Assembly (NCBI GenBank): GCA_017935675.1 | Contig: JAGBHE010000012.1 | Location: 1-51,347 of the forward strand | Direction: 5' to 3' | From: Clostridia bacterium | GTDB lineage: Bacteria > Bacillota > Clostridia > UBA1381 | Length of the DNA stretch: 51,347 nt | Made by a program: the position numbers and the translations under genes | Part shown: positions 1 through 7,135 of the stretch, piece after piece | Numbering within the stretch: position 1 is the first letter of the stretch | How the letters are laid out: every line of letters begins with the position of its first letter | The notes under the pieces: model-generated | The model's database searches: none | Told to the model about the DNA's origin: nothing | What the model saw: the letters and a program-made list of their open reading frames with translations, nothing else

Positions 1-197
1 AATTGAAACATAAAAGTATATATTTTATATTTTTCCCACAAATATCAATAGTTTATTACAAAAGAATTGCATTTACGACCTTTTATTTGCGTATATCCCG
101 TAAAAATTATACTTAATTATCATATTAATGGAAATTTTATGCATTTCTTCCTTAATCAACACTGTAATATTTGTAATTTTTATATAAAAATCCAATA
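1..197. other. AT-rich gene-free stretch
   Basis: This very AT-rich segment lies upstream of the first promoter. I see no convincing reading frame, RNA gene or repeat in it. It is probably intergenic sequence belonging partly to a gene left of the window. Confidence 0.5.
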
Positions 198-226
198 TTG
201 ACAAATTCTTTTCTTTGTAGTATAAT
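198..226 (+). promoter_or_regulatory. sigma-A promoter of the DUF6514-type gene
   Basis: A perfect TTGACA (198-203) and a perfect TATAAT (221-226) are separated by 17 bp. Transcription should start near 233, about 270 nt before the start codon of the next gene, so the transcript has an unusually long leader. Confidence 0.85.
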
Positions 227-232
227 ACAACT

Positions 233-492
233 ATTGATTGCTATTTAAATCAGTATGTTTAAAAAGATGTATTCAGCTGTGTCGGATAAGCAATCATCCG
301 ACTATTGTTCTTCAACCTGATTCGTGCAAAGTTTTTTTAATGTTTTAAAGCGGAGCAACACCTTAATTTGCTTGCAAGTTTTAAGTGTTGCGAACGCTTG
401 CAGCTTGCGAACCACCGAGGATGCAGAAAATTTATAAGTGCAGTTGATCTTACGCTGCTTCTTTTTGAGTGTACACAAATAATTAAACTAAC
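233..492 (+). promoter_or_regulatory. long structured 5' leader or embedded small RNA
   Basis: Between the promoter and the ribosome binding site lie about 260 nt without a convincing coding sequence. A hairpin GTCGGAT/ATCCGAC lies near 280-303. A second, longer hairpin spans 348-399: AAGCG (348-352) pairs with CGCTT (395-399) and an inner 11-bp arm at 355-366 pairs with 381-391. Flanking bases (316-329 with 405-420) can extend this into a rod. The segment could be a cis-acting leader or a separate small RNA read from the same promoter. I do not recognise a known riboswitch. Confidence 0.4.
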
Positions 493-506
493 AGGAGGTT
501 TCTATT

Positions 507-818
507 ATGAAACAATTCTTAACAAAGATCACCTCTGCAGGGGTAGATGGCGGGGCAGCGTACGAGATGAATTTGAAATACTATGTTACGGAGGATAACA
601 CCCCGGGCGGAGCACCGCTTTACGGAGTGCGGATTGTAAAATCATACAATTTGCCCGAAAGCACTTATAATGAAGAGGAAAATGAAATACGCCGGATTTT
701 TTCAAACCGTGCGGACGCCGAAAACTTTCTTGATGTTCTTTGCAGGGGTACAGTAACGCCAATGAGCCTTAATGACATAGCGGAAGAATACATTTTAGAA
801 AAGCTTCTCAGCGCATAA
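507..818 (+). CDS. small DUF6514-like protein
   Basis: The 103-residue protein starts at an ATG 8 nt after a perfect AGGAGG (493-498). It has no signal peptide or membrane segment and looks like a small soluble mixed alpha/beta protein. The C-terminal stretch with the VTPMSLNDIAEEYI motif (about residues 83-97) matches my memory of the DUF6514 family, short clostridial proteins of unknown function ending in a similar TP-x-SL-x-D pattern. It stands alone behind its own strong promoter and long leader, and converges on ecfT. Gene reality is well supported; the family name is from memory and no function can be given. Confidence 0.7.
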   Translation: MKQFLTKITSAGVDGGAAYEMNLKYYVTEDNTPGGAPLYGVRIVKSYNLPESTYNEEENEIRRIFSNRADAENFLDVLCRGTVTPMSLNDIAEEYILEKLLSA

Positions 819-924
819 TAATCATACATTTCAAGAATTCAACGGAACAGCTTGCTGTTTCAAGTGCGGGTTTCAATTCCCCATGCTATGAAAACATTAT
901 TGCAGATAATGCTCATCACATGCA

Positions 925-977
925 AAATGTTCAGGGCAGAAAATCTGAACAAGAAATTTATTCTGCCCTGAACATTT
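925..977. terminator. hairpin between convergent genes
   Basis: A perfect 17-bp inverted repeat (925-941 with 961-977) encloses a 19-nt loop, between the DUF6514-like gene and the end of ecfT, which converge here. On the minus strand the stem is followed by a short T run, on the plus strand by no clear T tract. It probably ends transcripts from both sides, more efficiently for ecfT. Confidence 0.55.
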
Positions 978-1018
978 CACTAAAAACATTAATTGATCGT
1001 CTTATTCTGTTAATTTAG

Positions 1019-1834
1019 TTAAACTATAATTTCAGCGGCTGCTGCGGCGGCTGCGAAAATGAGGAAAATGACGAGTGCTTTTATGTCACGTGAGCCTATA
1101 CGGCTCACGTTCATTTTTGTGCGCCCTTCACCGCCGTGATAACATCTTGCTTCCATAGCTGTTGCAAGTTCGTCCGCGCGTCTGAATGCGCTTACAAAAA
1201 GCGGAACGAGTATAGGTATCAAAGCCTTTGCCCTTCTAAAAATACTGCCGCTCTCAAAATCTGCGCCGCGTGCCAGCTGAGCTTTCATGATTTTATCCGT
1301 TTCATCTGCAAGGGTCGGAATAAAACGAAGTGCAATAGTCATCATCATAGCTATTTCATGTGACGGAACCTTTATAACATCAAGGGGCTTCAAAAGCCTT
1401 TCAATCCCGTCCGTAAGCTTAAGCGGAGTTGTCGTAAGAGTAAGCACAGATGTACCGATAAGAAGGTAAAGCAGCCGTACTACCATCAGAACTGCTATCC
1501 TTACGCCCTCCTTTGTAACGGAAAGAGTAAACCTTCCGAACAGCTCATAGCTTATAAGAGGCTCGCCGCGGGTCATAAGCAAATTCATAACAGCTGTAAA
1601 AAGCAGAATAAATATCATTGGCTTCAGACCTTTAAGAATTAGCTTAAACGGTACTGCACACAGGCAAACTATAAATAATGTAAACACCGTTGCAATAATA
1701 TAAGCCGGAATACTCTTTACCGAAAAGAGCAGAATCATATAAAGAAGGGTAAGGATCAGCTTCATTTTCGGATCCATGCGATGTATAAAGGAATTACCTT
1801 CCACGTACTGACCTATAATTACATCCTTAAACAT
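1019..1834 (-). CDS. ecfT: energy-coupling factor transporter transmembrane protein EcfT
   Basis: EcfT is the membrane scaffold of group II ECF vitamin or micronutrient importers. It couples the ATPases EcfA1/EcfA2 to exchangeable substrate-binding S components. The 271-residue protein has about five hydrophobic segments and the cytoplasmic coupling helices with the Ala-Arg motifs: AQLARG near residue 187 and AMEARC near 228, the second having Cys where Gly is usual. I chose the ATG at 1834 rather than the upstream in-frame start because GGGAGG lies 9-10 nt before it and MFKDVI is the natural start. It overlaps the end of ecfA2 by 8 nt, indicating translational coupling. No S component lies nearby, so the substrate cannot be named. 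Confidence 0.93.
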   Translation of the reverse strand: MFKDVIIGQYVEGNSFIHRMDPKMKLILTLLYMILLFSVKSIPAYIIATVFTLFIVCLCAVPFKLILKGLKPMIFILLFTAVMNLLMTRGEPLISYELFGRFTLSVTKEGVRIAVLMVVRLLYLLIGTSVLTLTTTPLKLTDGIERLLKPLDVIKVPSHEIAMMMTIALRFIPTLADETDKIMKAQLARGADFESGSIFRRAKALIPILVPLFVSAFRRADELATAMEARCYHGGEGRTKMNVSRIGSRDIKALVIFLIFAAAAAAAEIIV

Positions 1835-2693
1835 CCGTTCTTTCCTCCCCCCGCAAAAGCGCTGCAATTGCACGCTCACCATATTTCAGCGTATATATAT
1901 GGGGCGGAAGCTCATAGCCCATCGCACGCAGCCTGTCGGTTATCTGAGTGATCTGAGGGACCGCAAGCCCCATGCCTCTTAGCTCGTCACCCTTTGAAAA
2001 CACCTCAGCAACCGTACCGGTCATTGCAACGCTTCCCTCATTCATTACGATAATGTGGTTAGCAACACGGGCAACGTCCTCCATTGAATGAGACACAAAA
2101 ATGATTGTCATCTCCGGTCTTTGTTCGTGAAGCCCGGTAATCATCGCTAAAATTCCGTCACGCCCTTTCGGGTCAAGTCCGGCCACCGGCTCGTCAAGCA
2201 CAAGAACATTCGGCTCCATTGCAATAACTCCTGCAATAGCGACACGCCTTTTCTGACCTCCCGACAACTCAAAAGGAGAAAATCCGAAATACTTTTCTTT
2301 AATCCCAACTATGGCACAGGCATCGAAAACGCGCTTTTTTATTTCCGCTTCATCAAGTCCTAAATTTTTCGGTCCAAAAGCAACATCATCAAAAACCGTC
2401 TCCTCAAAAAGCTGATGCTCCGGATACTGAAACACAAGTCCGACCTTTTTTCGTATATCGGATTTTTTTGCCGCTTTATCAGTTACGTTTATGCCGTCAA
2501 TTACAACTGTTCCGGAGGTCGGCGGAACAAGAGCGTTAAAATGCTGAATAAGAGTTGATTTTCCGCTACCGGTATGACCGATAAGCGCAACAACATCACC
2601 GGTTTCAATATCAAGGTTTATATCAAACAGCGCCTGCCTGCTGCCGGGAAGTCCTGCGCCGTATACATAATTCAGATTACGAACACTTATCAT
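1827..2693 (-). CDS. ecfA2: energy-coupling factor transporter ATPase EcfA2
   Basis: This is the second ATPase of the ECF module and powers the EcfT-S component complex. The 288-residue protein has Walker A GHTGSGKST (about residue 40), signature LSGGQKRR (about 140), Walker B LVLDEP (about 165) followed by VAGLDPKG, and a switch histidine in VSHS (about 202). The start at 2693 has a strong GGAGGTGA site 4 nt upstream and overlaps the ecfA1 stop by 4 nt (ATGA), so the annotation could not begin further upstream without losing that coupling. The order ecfA1-ecfA2-ecfT is the usual one in Firmicutes. The A1/A2 assignment rests on gene order and on the AGLDP Walker B context. Confidence 0.93.
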   Translation of the reverse strand: MISVRNLNYVYGAGLPGSRQALFDINLDIETGDVVALIGHTGSGKSTLIQHFNALVPPTSGTVVIDGINVTDKAAKKSDIRKKVGLVFQYPEHQLFEETVFDDVAFGPKNLGLDEAEIKKRVFDACAIVGIKEKYFGFSPFELSGGQKRRVAIAGVIAMEPNVLVLDEPVAGLDPKGRDGILAMITGLHEQRPEMTIIFVSHSMEDVARVANHIIVMNEGSVAMTGTVAEVFSKGDELRGMGLAVPQITQITDRLRAMGYELPPHIYTLKYGERAIAALLRGEERTDV

Positions 2694-3541
2694 GACTTCA
2701 CCTCCAGCGCCTCGGCAATCGCTTGTACACACTCGTCAACAGTAATAACATGAGGAATGTTAAAGCCATCCTCCCTGAGCATAAATGCAAGCTCTGTTGC
2801 CTGCGGAACATCAAGACCTATATTTTTCAGTATTTCAATTTCATGAAATACTTCCCTTGCTGTCCCGTCAAGAATAATTTCTCCGTCATCCATAACCGCC
2901 ACACGCTCTGCGGAAGCAGCCTCCTCCATGTAATGAGTTATAAGAACAACCGTCATATTCCGCTCACGATTCAGCCGGTGTATTGTCGAGATGACCTCTT
3001 CCCTGCCCTTAGGGTCAAGCATGGCAGTAGGCTCATCTAAAATAATATATTTCGGCTCCATAGCAAGAACAGAGGCAATTGCAACACGCTGCTTCTGTCC
3101 GCCCGAAAGCCTTGACGGCTGCGCCCGTCTGTAGTCCCACATGCCGACAATCTTCAAGCACTCGTCGACACGCCTTCTGATTTCCTCCGACGGTACGCCG
3201 AGGTTTTCCGGAGCAAACGCAACATCATCCTCCACAACTGCCGCAACCATCTGATTATCGGGATTCTGAAAAACCATGCCGACATTTGAGCGTATTTCCA
3301 GAAGCTTTTTTTCGTCACGCGTGCTGAGACCGTCGATAAGGCAGTCGCCTGTTTCCGGAACAAGAATTCCGTTCATGTGCTTCGCAAGTGTAGACTTTCC
3401 GGAACCGTTATGACCGAGAATAGCCACAAATTCACCCTCATGGACGGTGAGCGATACATTATTAAGAACCTTATTCTCATTAATCCTCCCATCTGCTTCC
3501 TCCTTGTGATAGCAGTAGGATACATTTTTAATTTCAATCAT
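2690..3541 (-). CDS. ecfA1: energy-coupling factor transporter ATPase EcfA1
   Basis: First gene of the ECF module and partner ATPase of EcfA2. The 283-residue protein has Walker A GHNGSGKST (about residue 47), Q-loop VFQNPDNQ, signature LSGGQKQR (about 146), Walker B YIILDEP followed by TAMLDPKG, and switch region LITHYMEEA. The FQNPDNQMVA stretch after the Q-loop is typical of EcfA1. The start at 3541 gives the family N-terminus MIEIKNVSY and has a modest AAAGG site; a longer in-frame extension exists but lacks a better site. The ecfA1A2T set is often next to ribosomal genes in Firmicutes, but here it stands alone, downstream of a gene-poor repeat region. Confidence 0.93.
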   Translation of the reverse strand: MIEIKNVSYCYHKEEADGRINENKVLNNVSLTVHEGEFVAILGHNGSGKSTLAKHMNGILVPETGDCLIDGLSTRDEKKLLEIRSNVGMVFQNPDNQMVAAVVEDDVAFAPENLGVPSEEIRRRVDECLKIVGMWDYRRAQPSRLSGGQKQRVAIASVLAMEPKYIILDEPTAMLDPKGREEVISTIHRLNRERNMTVVLITHYMEEAASAERVAVMDDGEIILDGTAREVFHEIEILKNIGLDVPQATELAFMLREDGFNIPHVITVDECVQAIAEALEVKS

Positions 3542-3724
3542 TTTTATGACCTTTCGCAAAACTAAGTTTGAAATATGCAATTGCAAAATGCAATCGCAAT
3601 CCGGAATGCAGAATGCGGAATTTTCCTTTACATATTAAGAATAACGCAGTTTTTAAAACCTGATTTTGCATTTTGCATTTTTATTTGTGAATATCAACAT
3701 TGTAACATAAATCAAGGCAAAAAT

Positions 3725-3775
3725 AAATACCTTTATGTTTTTTATGTATATCTTGACAAAAACATAAAGGTATTT
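3725..3775. repeat. perfect 18-bp inverted repeat
   Basis: Bases 3725-3742 are exactly complementary to 3758-3775 around a 15-nt loop. The stem is AT-rich with T-rich sequence after it, so it resembles a terminator, but no gene ends beside it on either strand. It may be a mobile repeat relic or an orphan terminator. Confidence 0.65.
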
Positions 3776-3936
3776 TTATTATTTTATATAAGATATTTCA
3801 ATCGCAGAACTGATATCGTCCTCCCGAGCTTGCTGCTTCATAATGAAAAAATAATGAAATCATTCGCATTAATCCAAAATGAGTTTTAGATGAAATCATA
3901 TCCATCTTTTTTATCCGCCGCAGGACAGATTTGACC

Positions 3937-3965
3937 GAACACAAGAGAACCGTCCCCTTGTGTTC
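3937..3965. repeat. REP-like palindrome
   Basis: GAACACAAG (3937-3945) pairs with CTTGTGTTC (3957-3965) around AGAACCGTCCC. The combination of CACAAG arms and a GAACCGTCCCC core matches, from memory, a palindrome common in many bacterial genomes and linked to IS200-like REP-associated transposases (RAYTs). No transposase gene is present, so this would be a solo element. Confidence 0.45.
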
Positions 3966-3996
3966 AGGAATATTGAAGTATGAATAGGTAATACAT

Positions 3997-4034
3997 AAAA
4001 ATCGACATCCTTCTGTCGAAGGATGTCGATTTTT
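3997..4034 (-). terminator. terminator of tRNA-Gly
   Basis: A perfect 16-bp stem (3997-4012 with 4019-4034) and a 6-nt loop follow directly after the tRNA 3' end on the minus strand. The distal arm ends in a run of five T residues, a classic intrinsic terminator. The first stem bases overlap the encoded CCA end. Confidence 0.85.
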
Positions 4035-4107
4035 GGAGCGAGCAACGGGAATCGGACCCGCAACCTAAGCTTGGGAAGCTCATATTTTACCACTAAACTA
4101 TGCTCGC
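4034..4107 (-). tRNA. tRNA-Gly (anticodon CCC)
   Basis: The 74-nt gene folds as a standard cloverleaf. The acceptor stem is GCGAGCA/TGCTCGC, the D arm contains AGTGGTA, the 5-bp anticodon stem TGAGC/GCTTA includes one G-T pair, and the 7-nt loop TTCCCAA places CCC at positions 34-36. The T arm is GCGGG-TCCGATT-CCCGT. The CCA end is encoded. It should read GGG glycine codons. It is a single-gene transcript with its own promoter and terminator, divergent from rpsF. Confidence 0.95.
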
Positions 4108-4120
4108 ATCAACATAAAAT

Positions 4121-4149
4121 ATGATATCATATTATTTCTTGTTTGTCAA
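4121..4149 (-). promoter_or_regulatory. promoter of tRNA-Gly
   Basis: On the minus strand a perfect TTGACA (4144-4149) and TATCAT (4121-4126) are separated by 17 bp. The -10 box ends 13 bp before the mature tRNA 5' end. Confidence 0.8.
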
Positions 4150-4218
4150 GAGGTTTTGAAAAATTTTGCTAAAACAAAAAATCTTCTTGTGCAATTTCAC
4201 AGAAAAACAAAATAAATA

Positions 4219-4247
4219 TTGACAAAAAGCAAAAAATAAGGTATAAT
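4219..4247 (+). promoter_or_regulatory. sigma-A promoter of rpsF-ssb-rpsR
   Basis: A perfect TTGACA (4219-4224) and a perfect TATAAT (4242-4247) have 17 bp between them. Transcription should start near 4254. Confidence 0.88.
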
Positions 4248-4253
4248 TATATA

Positions 4254-4303
4254 GCTTATAAAAGCATCCTTGCCCGGATATAGTATCCGGGACATAAGTC
4301 CAT
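4254..4303 (+). promoter_or_regulatory. rpsF leader, candidate S6:S18 autoregulatory element
   Basis: The short leader contains an 8-bp hairpin CCCGGATA/TATCCGGG (4273-4280 with 4284-4291). It overlaps a second hairpin, GGAC-ATAA-GTCC (4290-4301), just before the GAGGAGG site (4304-4310). rpsF operons of many bacteria carry a leader motif with CCG and GGAC elements that binds the S6:S18 complex for feedback control. The position and the CCG/GGAC elements fit that motif; the match is by eye. Confidence 0.5.
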
Positions 4304-4318
4304 GAGGAGGTGTAAAGA

Positions 4319-4621
4319 ATGGCTGAAAAAATAATGAACAGCTATGAAACTATTTTTATCATTGACGCTTCTTTGGAAGAAGAAGCCGTTAAGGCCCTGC
4401 AGGAAAAGTTCACTAATCTTATTTCTAAAAACGGAACTATTGATTCTGTTGATGAATGGGGCAAGAGAAGACTTGCATATGAGATTAAGGACAAGACCGA
4501 AGGCTATTATGTACTCGTTAATTTCAAAGCTGAACCCGAATTTCCGAAGGAGCTTGACAGACAGTACAAGATAACCGATGGTATCCTCAGAACGATTATT
4601 ATCCGCAAGGATGAAGAATAA
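4319..4621 (+). CDS. rpsF: 30S ribosomal protein S6
   Basis: S6 binds the central domain of 16S rRNA together with S18. The 100-residue protein shows the family pattern: N-terminal MNSYETIFIIDASL, then WGKRRLAYEIKDKTEGYYVLVNF near residues 48-72 and the C-terminal DGILRTIIIRKDEE. Start at 4319, 8 nt after GAGGAGG. A second in-frame Met at codon 6 would remove little. The gene leads the conserved operon rpsF-ssb-rpsR and is probably controlled by its own product bound with S18 at the leader. Confidence 0.98.
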   Translation: MAEKIMNSYETIFIIDASLEEEAVKALQEKFTNLISKNGTIDSVDEWGKRRLAYEIKDKTEGYYVLVNFKAEPEFPKELDRQYKITDGILRTIIIRKDEE

Positions 4622-4659
4622 TCTTTATTGAGGGAATTTTGTAGCGGAGGGAAACCAAA

Positions 4660-5109
4660 ATGAATAAAGCTATTTTAATGGGCAGGCTCACCCGTGATCC
4701 TGAAATGAGACAAACCCAGAGCGGCGTAAGCGTGGCTAATTTTTCAATTGCCATCAACAGACGTTTCCAGAAAGATCAAACTGATTTTATCAACTGTATT
4801 GCCTGGAGACAAACTGCTGAATTTGTATGCAAATGGTTTCAGAAGGGCAGCATGATTGCTGTTGTCGGAAGCATTCAGACAAGACGGTATACAGATTCGG
4901 AGGGCAAGGAGCGCACAGCAACTGAGGTTGTTGCCGATGAGGCGTATTTCACCGGTTCAAGGGCTGAAAGCGGAACCGGAGGCTCAGGGCAGGATTTCGG
5001 CGGCGGACATGCACCGGCACCCGCTCCAAGCTTTAATAATGAGGTTCCGCAATTTGATCAGGGCGGATTTGGTACTATTGACGATACCGATGATGATTTG
5101 CCCTTCTGA
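4660..5109 (+). CDS. ssb: single-stranded DNA-binding protein SSB
   Basis: SSB coats single-stranded DNA in replication, recombination and repair. The 149-residue protein has an OB fold in residues 1-105, starting [15 protein letters not shown] with the conserved [13 protein letters not shown] segment. A low-complexity Gly/Pro/Phe linker follows, then the acidic tip DDTDDDLPF, which recruits partner proteins. GGAGGG lies 9 nt upstream of the start. It sits between rpsF and rpsR, the standard order in Firmicutes. Confidence 0.98.
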   Translation: MNKAILMGRLTRDPEMRQTQSGVSVANFSIAINRRFQKDQTDFINCIAWRQTAEFVCKWFQKGSMIAVVGSIQTRRYTDSEGKERTATEVVADEAYFTGSRAESGTGGSGQDFGGGHAPAPAPSFNNEVPQFDQGGFGTIDDTDDDLPF

Positions 5110-5135
5110 TTTTAAATGATAAGGAGGAAGTTTCA

Positions 5136-5384
5136 ATGGCTGAAAAAGCACCTGAAAGACCGCAGAAAGCAAGACGTACAAAGAAAAAGGTCTGCATGTT
5201 CTGTGTTGATAAGGTAGATCATATTGATTACAAGGATACCGCTAAGCTCAGAAGATATATATCTGAAAAAGGAAAGATTGTTCCCAGACGTATAAGCGGA
5301 AACTGTGCTAAGCATCAAAGACAGCTTACAATCGCTATAAAGAGAGCAAGAATAATTGCCCTTCTTCCGTTTGTTGCTGAATAA
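5136..5384 (+). CDS. rpsR: 30S ribosomal protein S18
   Basis: S18 binds S6 and the 16S rRNA central domain. The 82-residue protein has a basic N-terminus, a CMFC pair and a CAKH group that suggest the zinc-binding form of S18, and the family block [22 protein letters not shown] (about residues 36-57). AAGGAGG lies 8 nt upstream. It is the last gene of the operon and is followed at 16 bp by a strong terminator. Confidence 0.98.
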   Translation: MAEKAPERPQKARRTKKKVCMFCVDKVDHIDYKDTAKLRRYISEKGKIVPRRISGNCAKHQRQLTIAIKRARIIALLPFVAE

Positions 5385-5399
5385 TACAAATAATACGCT

Positions 5400-5430
5400 A
5401 ACCGCCGCGGCTCCATGCTGCGGCGGTTTT
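5400..5430 (+). terminator. terminator of rpsF-ssb-rpsR
   Basis: AACCGCCGC (5400-5408) pairs with GCGGCGGTT (5420-5428), and the stem is followed by TTTT-ATT. The GC-rich stem with T tail is a classic intrinsic terminator. sfsA starts 20 bp later and may depend on readthrough. Confidence 0.85.
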
Positions 5431-5450
5431 ATTAAAGGGAAACACATATA

Positions 5451-6134
5451 ATGATTTATGAAAACATATCAAAAGGGATATTTTTAAAGCGTCCCAACAG
5501 GTTCATTGCTCATGTGGATCTTGGGAACGGTCCTGAAATCTGCCATGTTAAAAATACCGGACGCTGTGCAGAGCTTCTTATTCCGGGAGTCACGGTATTT
5601 GTAAGCAAGAGCTCAAATCCCGCAAGAAAAACAAAATACGATCTGATTTCCGTATATAAAGGAAACAGGCTTATCAACATTGACAGTCAGGCACCCAACA
5701 AAATTGTTTGGGAATGGATAGCAAAAGACGGGTTTTTACCCGGAATCACTTTGCTTAAGCCTGAATTCACCATTGGTAATTCACGTTTTGATTTTTACGC
5801 GCAGAGCGCCGGGAAGAAAATAATAATTGAGGTAAAGGGCGTTACCCTTGAAAACAATAATATCGTCTCCTTCCCCGACGCACCTACCGAACGCGGAACA
5901 AAGCACATGAATGAATTGTCACGGTTAGCCTCGGAGGGATTTTGCGCATATGTGATTTTTGTTGTACAAATGAACGGAGTACGCTGCTTTATGCCAAACA
6001 GAATTATTGATCCTGTATTTTCAGAGGCTTTGATTAATGCGGAAAAAAGCGGCGTATCCGTTATGGCAATCGACTGCCGAGTTACGGATAATTCCGTTAC
6101 GGCAGGAAATGAGCTTCCTGTGGTGCTTCATTAA
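5451..6134 (+). CDS. sfsA: SfsA family DNA/RNA nuclease
   Basis: SfsA was first described as a sugar-fermentation stimulation protein of E. coli and belongs to an OB-fold/restriction-endonuclease-like family proposed to act on nucleic acids. The 227-residue protein is full length and has RPNRFIAHVDL near residues 14-24, HVKNTGRC-ELL-PG near 32-46, and the nuclease-like core FDFY...IIIEVKGVTL (about residues 113-132) followed by FPDAPTERGTKHM. AAAGGG lies about 12 nt upstream. Its stop codon overlaps that of the convergent quinone oxidoreductase by two bases. Its physiological role is uncertain. Confidence 0.93.
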   Translation: MIYENISKGIFLKRPNRFIAHVDLGNGPEICHVKNTGRCAELLIPGVTVFVSKSSNPARKTKYDLISVYKGNRLINIDSQAPNKIVWEWIAKDGFLPGITLLKPEFTIGNSRFDFYAQSAGKKIIIEVKGVTLENNNIVSFPDAPTERGTKHMNELSRLASEGFCAYVIFVVQMNGVRCFMPNRIIDPVFSEALINAEKSGVSVMAIDCRVTDNSVTAGNELPVVLH

Positions 6135-7117
6135 TGTTTTACCGTAAGGACAACCTTTCCCACATTCTGACCCTTATAAAGAATTTCATGGGCGGCTTCT
6201 GCTTCGGTTATCGGCAAAACCTTATAAATTGTGGGCTTAACCTCTCCGCTCTCAATCTTCGGAAACACCTTTTCTACAAGCTCGGCTAAAATTTTCGCCT
6301 TTGTTTCCGGGGTTCTCGATCTGAGTGTGCTGCCTACAATACGCACATTTCTGACATAGATATTTTTAAGATCAATTTCTGTCTTTGTACCGGCTAAAGC
6401 CGCAATCATTATCCATCTTGCGCCGTGTGTCAAATAGTGAATACACCTGCCCATTATCTCGCCGCCGAGACAGTCAATGGCAACATCAACGCCGTGTCCT
6501 GCCTTAAGCTCACATTTCAGCACATCAGCTATATTCTGCTTTGAGGTATCAACAACAACATCTGCGTTAAGGTGCTTTATTGATTCTGCAATTTCTTCCG
6601 ATAATACTGTAGTTATAACTCTTATTCCGAACGCTTTTGCCATCGGGATTACAACGCTTGCAAGTCCTGACGCTCCGGCATTCATTAAAAGAGTATTACC
6701 CGGCTTAATGCCGCCTTCAATAAAAAGATTAAGGTAAGCTGTCGCAAAGGCTTCCGGGATTGCCGCCGCCTCCTCCATGGAACAGTTCTTCGGGACAGGC
6801 ATAAGCATATCATACTTTACCGCCGCATATTCAGCATAACCGCCGCCGCCGAGAAGTGCGCAGACCTTATCTCCGATTTTCCAATTGGATTTTTCTTTTG
6901 CTTCTTCACCCATTTGGGCAATTACTCCGGCAATTTCAAGCCCCATCCATTCAGGGCATCCCGGCGGAGGAGGATAATCTCCCTCTCTTTGCATTAAATC
7001 GGCACGATTAAGTGCTGCCGCATGAATTTCAACGAGAACCTCATCTGATTTAATTTTCGGATTTTCAACATCACTCCATGAAAGTGATTTGTCGTCACCT
7101 ACAAGTATTGCTTTCAT
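6131..7117 (-). CDS. NAD(P)H-quinone oxidoreductase, zinc-independent MDR family
   Basis: A medium-chain dehydrogenase/reductase of the PIG3/quinone oxidoreductase type that reduces quinones or related alpha,beta-unsaturated carbonyls with NAD(P)H. The 328-residue protein has the GroES-like N-terminal domain with ALNRADLMQREGDYPPP (about residues 36-52) and the Rossmann domain with NAGASGLASV (about 146-155). It lacks the catalytic zinc cysteines and histidine. AAAGGAG lies 9 nt upstream of the ATG. It ends the leftward operon dehydroquinase-like - SDR - quinone oxidoreductase, 18 bp after the SDR stop, suggesting that all three act on one small carbonyl or cyclic substrate. Confidence 0.88.
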   Translation of the reverse strand: MKAILVGDDKSLSWSDVENPKIKSDEVLVEIHAAALNRADLMQREGDYPPPPGCPEWMGLEIAGVIAQMGEEAKEKSNWKIGDKVCALLGGGGYAEYAAVKYDMLMPVPKNCSMEEAAAIPEAFATAYLNLFIEGGIKPGNTLLMNAGASGLASVVIPMAKAFGIRVITTVLSEEIAESIKHLNADVVVDTSKQNIADVLKCELKAGHGVDVAIDCLGGEIMGRCIHYLTHGARWIMIAALAGTKTEIDLKNIYVRNVRIVGSTLRSRTPETKAKILAELVEKVFPKIESGEVKPTIYKVLPITEAEAAHEILYKGQNVGKVVLTVKH

Positions 7118-7135
7118 TATTTTTTCTCCTTTCCG

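Larger units (their letters stand above)
3542..3996. other. gene-poor region with palindromic repeats
   Basis: About 455 bp without a supportable gene. From about 3575 to 3690 the sequence is built of imperfect repeats of a GCAAAATGCAAT / GGAATGCAGAATGCGG type in both orientations, as seen in intergenic repeat families of clostridia. Then come an 18-bp palindrome (3725-3775) and a REP-like hairpin (3937-3965). The short frames on both strands here have no ribosome binding sites or recognisable products. Confidence 0.6.

Noticed and set aside
368..598. A 76-codon frame overlapping the start of the DUF6514-like gene.
   Set aside because: It starts inside the leader hairpin, has no ribosome binding site and runs out of frame through a gene with a perfect AGGAGG.
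860..885. A GTTTCAATTCCC-like string near 868 resembles the end of some CRISPR repeats.
   Set aside because: It occurs once, with no regularly spaced copies and no cas genes in the window.
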